14,918 bases of DNA from Acidimicrobiales bacterium (GTDB taxonomy: Bacteria; Actinomycetota; Acidimicrobiia; Acidimicrobiales; RAAP-2), in NCBI GenBank assembly GCA_017883125.1, contig JADGOD010000171.1, positions 1 through 14,918 of the forward strand, in the 5' to 3' direction. How positions within the stretch are numbered: the first letter of the stretch is position 1; the number at the start of each line of letters is the position of its first letter. This document shows, piece by piece, positions 7,288-13,878 of the stretch. Under the pieces are notes generated by a model. That model searched no databases and was not told the DNA's origin. It saw nothing but the letters and a program-made list of their open reading frames with translations. The position numbers and the translations under genes were made by a program.

Positions 7288-8444
7288 GGCGTGTCGCACT
7301 GGTTGGAGCGGGCATGACCCCGTTCAAAGAGCACTTCGATCTGGGCATCAAGGACCTCGTCCCGATGGCGGTGACCGAGATGGAGGCCACCGTCGACAAG
7401 GGACTGGACCGAGGTGACATCCAAGCGGCGTGGTTCGGCGAGCTCTCGACCACCGATGGTTTCCCCACCGGGATCTTGGCGGACTCCTGTGGGCTGCTTG
7501 ACATCCCGGTCAGCCGGGTCGAGAACGCCTGCGCTACCGGCCAGGACGCTCTGCGCAACGCGTTCTACGCGGTCTCCTCGGGCTACTTCGACGTCGCCCT
7601 CGTCGTCGGCGCCGACAAGGTTCGCGAGACCTCGTCCCGGGCCACCTTCTGGGAGTGGATGGGGATGACCCGCGACATGGCCTGGGACTTCCCCCTCGGA
7701 CTCGTCGCCCCGGCGAACTTCGCCCTCCATGTCCAGCGCTACCTGCACGAGTCGCCGGCGACCAAAGAGCACCTGGCGATGATCGCGGTGAAGAACCACA
7801 TGCACGCCCTCACCAACCCGAAGGCCCAGCTGCGCCACACCATCACCGTCGAGCAGGCGATGAACGCGCCGATGGTCGCCGAGCCCTTCGGCCTCTTCGA
7901 CTGCACCCCACAGTCCGATGGAGGAGCTGCCGTCCTCATCGTCGGGGAAGAGGTCGTCGACCGCTACACCGACAAGCCCGTCTGGATCCGCGGCGTCGGC
8001 CTCGGTCTCGACCGGGTGATGCACCAGCACAAGGTCGACATGACGATGTTCCCGGCCACCCAGAAGGCGGCCAAGGCTTCCTTCAAGATGGCCGGCCTGA
8101 TGCCGAAGGACATCGACGTCGCCGAGGTGCACGACTGCTTCACCGGGGTCGAGCTGATCAGCTACGAGGACCTGGGCTTCGCCGAGCGGTTCGAGGGCTA
8201 CAAGCTCGTCGAGGCGCACGACACCACCGTGGGAGGGAAGATCCCGGTCAACCCCTCCGGCGGGCTCAAGGGCAAGGGGCACCCACCGGGCGCCACCGGC
8301 ATTGCCCAGTGCGTCGAGCTCTTCGAGCAGCTGCGTGGTGAGTCGACCAACCAGGTCGAGGGCGCCAAGGTGGCGCTCGCCCACAACATCGGGGGCCCGA
8401 CCGCTGTCGCGGCGGTCACCATCCTCGGTTCGTCGAAGGACTGA
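7284..8444 (+). CDS. Thiolase, SCP-x/Ltp2-like lipid-transfer type
   Basis: A 386-residue thiolase-fold enzyme expected to cleave a 3-ketoacyl-CoA, or to act as a retro-aldolase, at the end of a beta-oxidation turn. The nucleophile candidate is Cys83 in ENACATGQDAL. The second active-site loop is HDCFTGVEL at 283-291, the catalytic His is His333 in GHPPGATGIAQ (332-342), and NIGGPTAV at 368-375 closes the site. VNPSGGLKGKGHP is the standard thiolase C-terminal segment. The HDCF loop and overall length place it with SCP-x-type thiolases, not FadA-type (no final C-x-GGG Cys motif). Unlike steroid aldolases of the Ltp2 group, it keeps a Cys at the nucleophile position, which favours true thiolysis. 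It is the last gene of the operon, and its start overlaps the DUF35 fusion stop (ATGA), consistent with a complex between the two. Confidence 0.9.
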   Translation: MRRVALVGAGMTPFKEHFDLGIKDLVPMAVTEMEATVDKGLDRGDIQAAWFGELSTTDGFPTGILADSCGLLDIPVSRVENACATGQDALRNAFYAVSSGYFDVALVVGADKVRETSSRATFWEWMGMTRDMAWDFPLGLVAPANFALHVQRYLHESPATKEHLAMIAVKNHMHALTNPKAQLRHTITVEQAMNAPMVAEPFGLFDCTPQSDGGAAVLIVGEEVVDRYTDKPVWIRGVGLGLDRVMHQHKVDMTMFPATQKAAKASFKMAGLMPKDIDVAEVHDCFTGVELISYEDLGFAERFEGYKLVEAHDTTVGGKIPVNPSGGLKGKGHPPGATGIAQCVELFEQLRGESTNQVEGAKVALAHNIGGPTAVAAVTILGSSKD

Positions 8445-8558
8445 GAGGCGTCGCAGGGCACTCAAGCGGCCGAGAGGTCCGGAGGAGGCGCACGCTCGCC
8501 CTGTCTTGCGGGTGCCTCAAGAGGTGAGAAGATGGATCTCCGGGGAGATTGAGGCATT

Positions 8559-8588
8559 TTGTCCCCGGGAGAGAAGAAGACATAAAGT
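8559..8588 (+). promoter_or_regulatory. Putative sigma70-type promoter (TTGTCC-N18-TAAAGT)
   Basis: In the 178-bp gap after the thiolase, a locally AT-richer patch has TTGTCC at 8559-8564, 18 bp, then TAAAGT at 8583-8588. This is a fair match to -35/-10 consensus. It lies 34 bp upstream of the ATG at 8623. It would start a second transcript covering the small conserved protein, acyl-CoA ligase, SDR and thioesterase. Confidence 0.45.
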
Positions 8589-8622
8589 GCCTTCCGGTGA
8601 CGGAATCGATGATTGGGGACCC

Positions 8623-8928
8623 ATGGATCTGAAAGCTGGATCGCGCTGGACGAGCGCTGTGAGTGACGTTGAAGTGGTGGTCGTCAAGGCCCCTGAGTCC
8701 GACGTGTCGTTGAAGAGCGGCGGCCACGAGATGCTTCCTCTCGGGACCGAGGGAACCGGTGGGGCGATCGAGGCTGGCCTCGACGGCGACGTGCCGATCG
8801 GCAAGCGCTACGCGGACGACGTCTCAGGCGTCGAGCTCCTTGTGACGAAGGGCGGCCAGGGCATCCTGACGCTTAACGACGTGGTCTTGGAGCTCAAGTC
8901 TGCCAAGCCACTTCCCTCCTCGGACTAG
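8623..8928 (+). CDS. Small conserved protein of unknown function beside the acyl-CoA ligase
   Basis: A 101-residue acidic protein beginning MDLKAGSRWTSAVSDVEV. It appears to be all beta: VEVVVVKAP (16-24), DVSLKSGGHEMLPLG (27-41), GKRYADDVSGVELLVTKGG (61-79 region) and ILTLNDVVLELKSAKPLPSSD to the end. From memory, similar small proteins with the same GKRY-D-SG-E--TK-G spacing and an LELK-AKPLPSSD ending occur next to acyl-CoA ligases in other actinobacteria; that is recollection, not a search. Cys residues I associate with relatives are absent here. ATG 8623 is preceded by TGGGGA at 8614-8619. The frame is open upstream to 8302, but that stretch has untypical codon use and lies over the thiolase. 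It ends 12 bp before the ligase GTG, so the two are probably translated together. No enzymatic motif is seen; a small binding or regulatory partner of the ligase is a guess. Confidence 0.75.
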   Translation: MDLKAGSRWTSAVSDVEVVVVKAPESDVSLKSGGHEMLPLGTEGTGGAIEAGLDGDVPIGKRYADDVSGVELLVTKGGQGILTLNDVVLELKSAKPLPSSD

Positions 8929-8940
8929 CAGGATCCGTCT

Positions 8941-10440
8941 GTGAACCTGGCGCTGCTCTTGGAGATGACCGCGGGAGGCGCTCCTGATCGGGTGGCGATC
9001 GGGTCACTGAACGGGGGGATCACCTTCGCCCAGCTGTTGGAGAAGGCGCAGCGCGCCGCCGCCTACCTCGAGGCCAGCGAGACCGAGCGTGTCGTCATGC
9101 TCGACGTGAACTCCGAAGCCCTGCCGATCGCCCTGTTCGCCGCAGGGATCGCAGGGATCCCCTTCGTCCCGGTGAACTACCGCTTGGCCGATGACCGGCT
9201 CCGCCAGATCCTGGCGCGGACGGTTCCCGCCGTCAGCGTGACCGCCGAAGATTCCACGAGCAGGATCCAGGGGATCGAGGGCCTCGAGGTGATGACCCGC
9301 GCCGAGTTCCTCGACAAGGCCGAGCACCCTGGCGTGCCCTCGGGTCGCTTCGTCGCCCCCGAGGAGATCGCCATCGTGCTCTTCACGTCGGGGACGAGCG
9401 GTGATCCCAAGGCGGCGCTGCTGCGCCATGAGCACGTCACCGCCTACATCGTCTCCTCCGTCGAGTTCTTGGGATCCGACGAGGACGAGGCGGCGCTGGT
9501 CAGCGTTCCGCCGTATCACATCGCCGGGATCTCAGCGATCCTCTCAAGCGCGTACTCGGGCCGACGCATCGTTTACCTCCCGCAGTTCGAACCGGCGATC
9601 TGGGTCGACACCGCCCGGGAGGAGTCGATCACCCACGCCATGGTGGTCCCCACCATGCTGGACCGGATCCTCAAGGAGCTCGAAGCTCAGAACAGCACGC
9701 TGCCGAACCTCCGTCACCTCTCGTACGGGGGCGGCCGGATGCCGATCCCGGTCATCGAGCGGGCGATGAAGCTGCTGCCCAACATCGGCTTCGTGAACGC
9801 CTACGGGCTCACCGAGACCTCGTCGACCGTCGTTTTTTAATGATCCGGCGACCACCGAGAGGCCATCGCCAGCTCGGACCCGGCAGTTCGGGCCCGACTC
9901 GGATCGGTCGGCAAGCCCCTTCCCGGCGTCGAGGTCGAGATCCGCGATGACGAGTGCCTCCCCGTCGGCCCCAACGTCAAAGGTGAGATCTGGGTCCGCG
10001 GCGAGCAGGTCTCCGGAGAGTACGAGGGTCTCGGTGCCCTGCTGACCGAAGAGGGCTGGTTCCCCACCAAGGATGGCGGCTACCTCGATGACGAGGGCTA
10101 CCTCTTCGTCGAAGGACGTCTCGACGACGTGATCGTGCGCGGTGGGGAGAACCTCTCGCCCGGCGAGATCGAAGACGTGCTGCTCACCCATCCCGCCGTC
10201 GCCGACTGCGGCATCGTGGGGGTGCCCGATGAGGAGTGGGGCGAGACCGTCGCCGCTTTCGTCGTGCTGCACGAGGGTCACTCGGCCACTGGTGAGGAGC
10301 TCGCCCAGCACGTGGTGAGCAAGCTGCGCTCGTCACGGCGCCCCTCGGTCGTCGAGTTCTGCGACGAGCTCCCCTACAACGAGACGGGCAAGCTGCTCCG
10401 TAGGGTCCTACGCGAGCAGCTCGTCGCCAAGTCGAGCTAG
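8941..10440 (+). pseudogene. Acyl-CoA synthetase (AMP-forming) interrupted by tandem in-frame stops TAA TGA
   Basis: The frame from GTG 8941 (AGGA at about 8932-8935 upstream) to TAG 10440 holds 499 codons, the usual length of an AMP-forming acyl-CoA ligase, but codons 300-301 (9838-9843) are TAA TGA. The N-terminal part (8941-9840, 299 aa) has the P-loop LFTSGTSGDPK (147-157), VPPYHIAG (189-196) and the A5 motif YGLTET (288-293). The frame resumes unchanged after the stops with DHREAIASSDPAVRARLGS. It then carries the hinge GRLDDVIVRGGEN (codons 392-404) and the C-terminal catalytic Lys484 in YNETGKLLRR. All motifs are intact apart from the stops. If the stops are real, only the large domain is made, without the lysine needed for adenylation; the C-terminal piece could restart at GTG 10129. 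A sequencing or assembly error in the T6 run is a serious alternative. The ligase would activate the locus substrate. Confidence 0.8.
9833..9843 (+). other. T6 run followed by tandem stop codons inside the ligase frame
   Basis: TTTTTT (9833-9838) runs into TAA (9838-9840) and TGA (9841-9843). The coding frame is the same on both sides. Read one base later, the bases right after the T run give Asn-Asp-Pro, which suits the loop usually written as x-G-P-D-D-H in relatives. This suggests an extra T plus a nearby lost base, not two point mutations. Confidence 0.7.
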
Positions 10441-10467
10441 TCCGACAACAGCTACGAAGGGATATCG

Positions 10468-11367
10468 GTGAGCGAGAAGACGTGTCAAGGACGTATTGCG
10501 GTCGTCACGGGCGCCGGCCGAGGCATCGGTCGTGAGTACGCGCTCATGCTGGCCGGGAATGGGGCCAAGGTCGTCGTCAACGACATGGGCGGCAGCCGCG
10601 AAGGCGGTGGGAACGACACAGGTCCCGCCCAGGAGGTCGTCGATGAGATCGTCGCCGCCGGAGGCGAGGCGGTCGCCAACACCGACGACATCTCCACCTG
10701 GGACGGCGCGGAGCGCATCGTCACCCAGGCGATCGAGACCTTCGGGGGGCTCGACGTCGTGATCAACAACGCGGGCATCCTGCGTGATCGCATGCTCTTC
10801 TCGATGAGCGAGGACGACTGGGACTCCGTGATCCGCGTGCACCTCAAGGGCACGTTCTGCATGTCCCGCCACGCGGCCGCCTACTGGCGCGAGCGCGCGA
10901 AGGCGGGGGGGACCAACGACGCCCGCATCATCAACACCTCGTCGGTGTCGGGCCTCTACGCCAACGTCGGGCAGTCCAACTACGGCGCGGCCAAGGCCGG
11001 CATCGCCTCGTTCACCCAGATCGCAGCGCTCGAGCTCTCCCGCTACGGGGTGACGGTCAACGCCGTGGCCCCGGTCGCCTACACCCGGATGACCGCGGAC
11101 CTCGGCTTCGACGAGGAGGCTGCCGCCATGCTCAGCCCTCGCTGGGTGGCCCCCGTGGTGACGTGGCTCGCCTCGGCCGACTCGAAGGATGTCACCGGAG
11201 AGGTGATCGAGTCCTCGGGCCGCGGGCTGGGCATCGCCGAGGGCTGGCACCGCGGACCGACGGTGACCGACGTTCCCGCCGAGCCCGAGGAAGTGGGCCC
11301 GATCGTGCGCGAGCTGCGTGCCAAGGCCCGCCCGCGCACCCGCTTCGAAGAGACCAGCTCACTCTGA
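10468..11367 (+). CDS. SDR-family 3-hydroxyacyl-CoA dehydrogenase-like enzyme (MFE-2/17beta-HSD4 type)
   Basis: A 299-residue short-chain dehydrogenase. The NAD(P) site is TGAGRGIG at 14-21, and Asp39 in VVVNDMGG at the end of the second strand favours NAD. NNAG is at 100-103. The catalytic Ser159 (NTSSVSG), Tyr172 and Lys176 (NYGAAKAG) are all present. The insertion DMGGSREGGGNDTGPAQEVV after strand two and the long C-terminal extension with GWHRGPT are typical of the dehydrogenase part of peroxisomal multifunctional enzyme 2, which oxidises 3-hydroxyacyl-CoA to 3-ketoacyl-CoA, the step before the thiolase. GTG 10468 follows GAAGGGAT (about 10456-10463), a good ribosome binding site, 27 bp after the ligase stop. 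A C-terminal tail rich in Arg and Pro (about 275-299) has no recognised role. The substrate is probably the same acyl-CoA handled by the neighbouring operon. Confidence 0.88.
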   Translation: MSEKTCQGRIAVVTGAGRGIGREYALMLAGNGAKVVVNDMGGSREGGGNDTGPAQEVVDEIVAAGGEAVANTDDISTWDGAERIVTQAIETFGGLDVVINNAGILRDRMLFSMSEDDWDSVIRVHLKGTFCMSRHAAAYWRERAKAGGTNDARIINTSSVSGLYANVGQSNYGAAKAGIASFTQIAALELSRYGVTVNAVAPVAYTRMTADLGFDEEAAAMLSPRWVAPVVTWLASADSKDVTGEVIESSGRGLGIAEGWHRGPTVTDVPAEPEEVGPIVRELRAKARPRTRFEETSSL

Positions 11368-11396
11368 GCGGGCACCTCCAGGGAGCGAGTCCACCA

Positions 11397-12257
11397 GTGG
11401 TGCAGAACGAAGCGGGCTTCGCCGCCTTCATCATGACCGAGTCGGCGCAGCTCAAGGCGCGATCGGGTCTTCGTGACCGGGTCGTCGACGGCACCGTCGT
11501 GCACCAGGTGATCGATCCCGGACCGGCCTATCGCGAGCTCGACGGCTCGATCCCCTTCGGGTACCTTGCCTTCCTCGTCGACGCCGGCGTCGGCATCGCC
11601 GCGCGCGTCGGCTCCGGCTGGGAGGTCGGTGGGGTGTCCAACGCGTTCTCCTTCGAGGCCCTCGGCGCCCTGGGCGCCGATCCGATCTCGATCCGTGCGG
11701 AGATGACGGCCTCCACCGATGAGGTGGCGCTGGCAAGAGGGACCATCTTGGACGCACGTGGCGCACCGATCGGCCAGGCGATGCTCCGCAGCGTGCCAGT
11801 GCCTGGGCGGCCGACGAGCATCATCGAGCCACCTGAGGAGGCGCCCGTCTCGTTCGCCTGGGAGTCAGACCTCGAACCGGCACCGATCGATCGCTCGATC
11901 GGCCTCGGCCTCAAGCTCGGGGAACGTAGAGCGGTCGTTCGCACCATCCCCCGTCTCAGCTGGGCCTCTGCCTACGGCGCGCTCTACGGGGGTGCGGTCG
12001 GCCTCTTCGTCCACCGTGCCATCCACTACGCCGTGACCTCGGTGGTGCCAGCCGATGCCGTCCACGTTCCGGTCTCCTTCGAGATCTCGTTCATCCGACC
12101 CGCGGTCTGCGGTGAAGATCCCGTCGACTGCGTGGCGACCGTGGTGAGCGTGTCGAAGCGGTTCGTGATCGCCGAGGCCCAGATGATCATGCCGTCGGGC
12201 AAGGCGGCCGCCCTGGTAAGAGCCACCCACGCGGTCACCCGTCACCAGCCGGACTGA
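11397..12257 (+). CDS. Double-hotdog acyl-CoA thioesterase-like protein
   Basis: A 286-residue protein made of two hotdog-like halves. Half 1 (about 25-135) has GSIPFGYLAFLVDAGVG at 50-66, the helix that carries the active-site acid in 4HBT-type enzymes (Asp62), followed by SNAFSFEALG. Half 2 (about 150-280) has GALYGGAVGLFVHRAIHYAV at 194-213 and strands VPVSFEISFIRP and FVIAEAQMIMPSG. The likely reaction is hydrolysis of an acyl-CoA to acid and CoA, giving overflow control or CoA release in the pathway. Some family members bind ligands without catalysis. The start is uncertain: GTG 11397 (or 11400) has AGGGAG at 11380-11385 upstream, whereas ATG 11433 has no visible ribosome binding site. 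The first gives 29 bp after the SDR stop. The frame is open further upstream over the SDR gene, which I regard as a shadow. Confidence 0.75.
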   Translation: MVQNEAGFAAFIMTESAQLKARSGLRDRVVDGTVVHQVIDPGPAYRELDGSIPFGYLAFLVDAGVGIAARVGSGWEVGGVSNAFSFEALGALGADPISIRAEMTASTDEVALARGTILDARGAPIGQAMLRSVPVPGRPTSIIEPPEEAPVSFAWESDLEPAPIDRSIGLGLKLGERRAVVRTIPRLSWASAYGALYGGAVGLFVHRAIHYAVTSVVPADAVHVPVSFEISFIRPAVCGEDPVDCVATVVSVSKRFVIAEAQMIMPSGKAAALVRATHAVTRHQPD

Positions 12258-12262
12258 ATCAC

Positions 12263-12634
12263 GTGGAGCAGGGCCCCGAGGCCTTGCTCGGCACGCTGCA
12301 GTGGACGACGTGGCACCAGGAGTTCGGCGAGCTCCACACCTCCGTCTTCCGGGCGAAGCCCACCTTGGTCACCGAGCGGGAGCCCGAGCGCCACTTCGAG
12401 CACGGCTTCCTCTTCTCGTGGGCCGAGGCGATCCACACCGGTGCGACCGAGATCCAGGAGAACATCGTCTCTGAGCACCTGCTCGGCATGCCGGAGGATC
12501 CCTCGCAGCCAGCTCGCCTCAACGCTCGGGCATCCTCTGGCGAGATCTCTCGGACGGAGTTGCTCGCTTCTGCTCAGCGGCCGAGGAACCGCGGCTCTCT
12601 GCGCTCCGCGGCTGCGGTGACGCCTTCGCGGTAG
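12263..12634 (+). pseudogene. 5'-truncated acyl-CoA dehydrogenase relic (C-terminal ~80 residues)
   Basis: Five bases after the thioesterase stop, an open frame begins at GTG 12263 with GPEALLGTLQWTTWHQEFGE. It continues to FLFSWAEAIHTGATEIQ and ENIVSEHLLGMPEDP. This matches the last quarter of an acyl-CoA dehydrogenase: the helix written GPEGS-KL-W-E-H-R-GELA in relatives, and the GGTxEIQRNIIxERxLGLPR nucleotide tail. Recognisable homology ends near 12502. The frame runs on without family resemblance to a TAG at 12634, overlapping the 3' end of the convergent gene by 61 bp. The remaining three quarters of an acyl-CoA dehydrogenase, including the FAD-binding middle domain and catalytic base region, are missing. 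I read it as a relic left by a deletion that joined the thioesterase end to the dehydrogenase tail. It is not a working enzyme, although a short peptide could still be translated by re-initiation. Confidence 0.7.
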
Positions 12635-13353
12635 TCGTCGGTCTCCTTGAGGACTGACTGCGCCTCGCTCTCGATCCTGGTCGCACGCCGGAACTCCTCG
12701 ACGAGCCCTGCCCTCATGGTGCGGCGGATGGCTCGGACGGCGAGCGGTGCGGACGACGTGATCTCGTGAGCCAGCGCCGTCGCCTCGTCCCGCAGGCTCT
12801 CGGCGGGCACCAGGCGATCGCACAGCCCGATCTCGAGGGCTTCTGGCCCGTGCACGCGCCGGCCGGTGTAGAGCATGTCGAGGGCCCGCTGCGAGCCGAT
12901 GACGTGCGGAAGCGTCGCGCTGAGCCCGAATCCATGGTGAAACCCCAGCCGGGCGAAGCTCGCCGCGAAGCGTGTCTCGGGTGACGCCACCCGGAAGTCG
13001 GCGGCAAGCGCAAGTCCGAGGCCGGCTCCGATCGCCGATCCCTGAACGCAGGCGACGATAGGGATCGCTCCGGTGAAGAGCCGCTCCGCCTCGAGGTAGA
13101 GCGGGTTGATGCCGGTGGTCGGGATGTTCGTGGCATCCGTGGTGAGCCTGGCTCCCGCGCAGAAGTGCTTTCCCGCTGAGCACAGCACGATGGCGCGGCA
13201 CGACGTGTCGGCTTCGAGCGCCTCGACCTGATCGGCGAGTGCTCGAACGAGGTCGACGTCGAGGTAGTTCTCGGGCGGCCGCACGACCTCGACGGTCGCG
13301 ACGTGGTCGCTGCCGAGCGAGATGCGCAGATCACCAGCAGCGTCTGAAGCCAT
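12574..13353 (-). CDS. Enoyl-CoA hydratase/isomerase (crotonase) family protein with non-canonical catalytic positions
   Basis: A 259-residue crotonase-fold protein read from ATG 13353 to the stop at 12574. The first oxyanion-hole segment is SAGKHFCAGARL at 59-70 and the second is VQGSAIGAGLGLALAADFRVAS at 103-124, split around Gly109-Ala-Gly. The TRFAASFARLGFHHGFG region (127-143) and GSQRALDMLYTGR (153-165) align with the hydratase segments that carry Glu144 and Glu164 in the rat enzyme. Here the positions appear to be Phe133 and Asp159, so hydratase activity of the usual kind is doubtful; isomerase or another crotonase reaction is possible. No strong ribosome binding site is seen before the ATG. 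The frame stays open for 119 more codons upstream (to 13710) without family resemblance. It is convergent with the thioesterase/relic unit and divergent from the SDR gene. Confidence 0.83.
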   Translation of the reverse strand: MASDAAGDLRISLGSDHVATVEVVRPPENYLDVDLVRALADQVEALEADTSCRAIVLCSAGKHFCAGARLTTDATNIPTTGINPLYLEAERLFTGAIPIVACVQGSAIGAGLGLALAADFRVASPETRFAASFARLGFHHGFGLSATLPHVIGSQRALDMLYTGRRVHGPEALEIGLCDRLVPAESLRDEATALAHEITSSAPLAVRAIRRTMRAGLVEEFRRATRIESEAQSVLKETDDYREGVTAAAERREPRFLGR

Positions 13354-13726
13354 CTTCTGAGCGTACTTCGACGCCACCGACCGGCAGGTGGCGAGAAGGG
13401 CTGATCCCCGGTCGGCGATCCGCTCGGCCGTCTGTTCCCGCGGGAAGCGGCCCAGCGATTCGTCGTGACGCCACGGGTCGCCACCCGCTGCGCTCGATGC
13501 CGTGAGCAGCTCGGGGTCCGCGACGATCTCCTGATGATCCGGGGCAGGTCGGAGCGGGCGATCCGTGCGCTGCGTGAGTTCGGAGACGGTGTCGGTCCCG
13601 AGATCCCGGCCACCGAGGTGCTTCTTCCGGGGTGCGCAGGGCTCTCTGGGCGTCGTAGAGTACGAACCAATCAGATGCTGAACGCAGCTCTTCACTGCGG
13701 GAGGTTCCAAGTCTCCAGGGGGGAAA
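13354..13726. other. 373-bp gap between divergent genes with no convincing gene
   Basis: Between the crotonase-like ATG and the SDR ATG. The minus-strand frame of the crotonase gene is open through most of it (to 13710), with fairly good codon bias between about 13360 and 13540, but the translation resembles nothing I recognise and no start with a ribosome binding site stands out. The right end holds the SDR leader and -10-like element (13648-13726). Confidence 0.5.
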
Positions 13727-13878
13727 ATGGCTCAGGAATCCGGACAGTCCGTCTCGCTCGCCGGCAAGCGCTGCGTGGTCGTGGGCGCATCGGCGGGGAT
13801 CGGCAAGCAGACGGCGATGGACATGGTGGCGATGGGCGGCGACGTCGTCTTCGTCGGTCGGTCCAAGGCCAAGCTCGA
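13648..13878 (+). repeat. Direct repeat copy 1: leader and 5' coding part of the SDR gene
   Basis: This stretch recurs at 14689-14918. The match begins sharply at GGGCGTCGTAGAGTACGA and covers the leader and the first 152 coding bases. By hand count there are about 18 differences over the 79-base leader and 6 over 152 coding bases. The repeat certainly continues beyond the window, because copy 2 is cut. Confidence 0.9.
13656..13661 (+). promoter_or_regulatory. Putative -10 element (TAGAGT) of the SDR gene, copy 1
   Basis: TAGAGT sits 65 bp before the ATG, inside the 18-base block that is identical in both copies. No -35 box is conserved between the copies. A small hairpin (stem 13683-13687 with 13695-13699) follows in the leader. 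Confidence 0.4.

Noticed and set aside
7251..8465. Minus-strand open frame (404 codons) covering the thiolase
   Set aside because: Antisense shadow: low-complexity Val/Asp/Glu/Arg-rich sequence, while the thiolase on the other strand is unambiguous.
8445..8530. Terminator after the thiolase (GAGGCGC pairing with GTGCCTC)
   Set aside because: Seven imperfect pairs across a loop of about 20 bases and no T run; not strong enough to call.
9815..9840. Intrinsic terminator (T run after a GC-rich stretch) inside the ligase
   Set aside because: No stable stem with a normal loop is found just before the T run; only 3-4 bp pairings are possible.
9832..9843. Programmed ribosomal frameshift at the T6 run in the ligase
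   Set aside because: The coding frame is the same before and after the stops, so one frameshift event would leave the ribosome in the wrong frame; two opposite shifts would be needed.
13354..13710. N-terminal extension of the crotonase-like protein or a separate small gene
   Set aside because: The frame is open and has some codon bias, but the sequence does not resemble the family, has no supported start, and overlaps the duplicated SDR leader; ATG 13353 fits normal family length.
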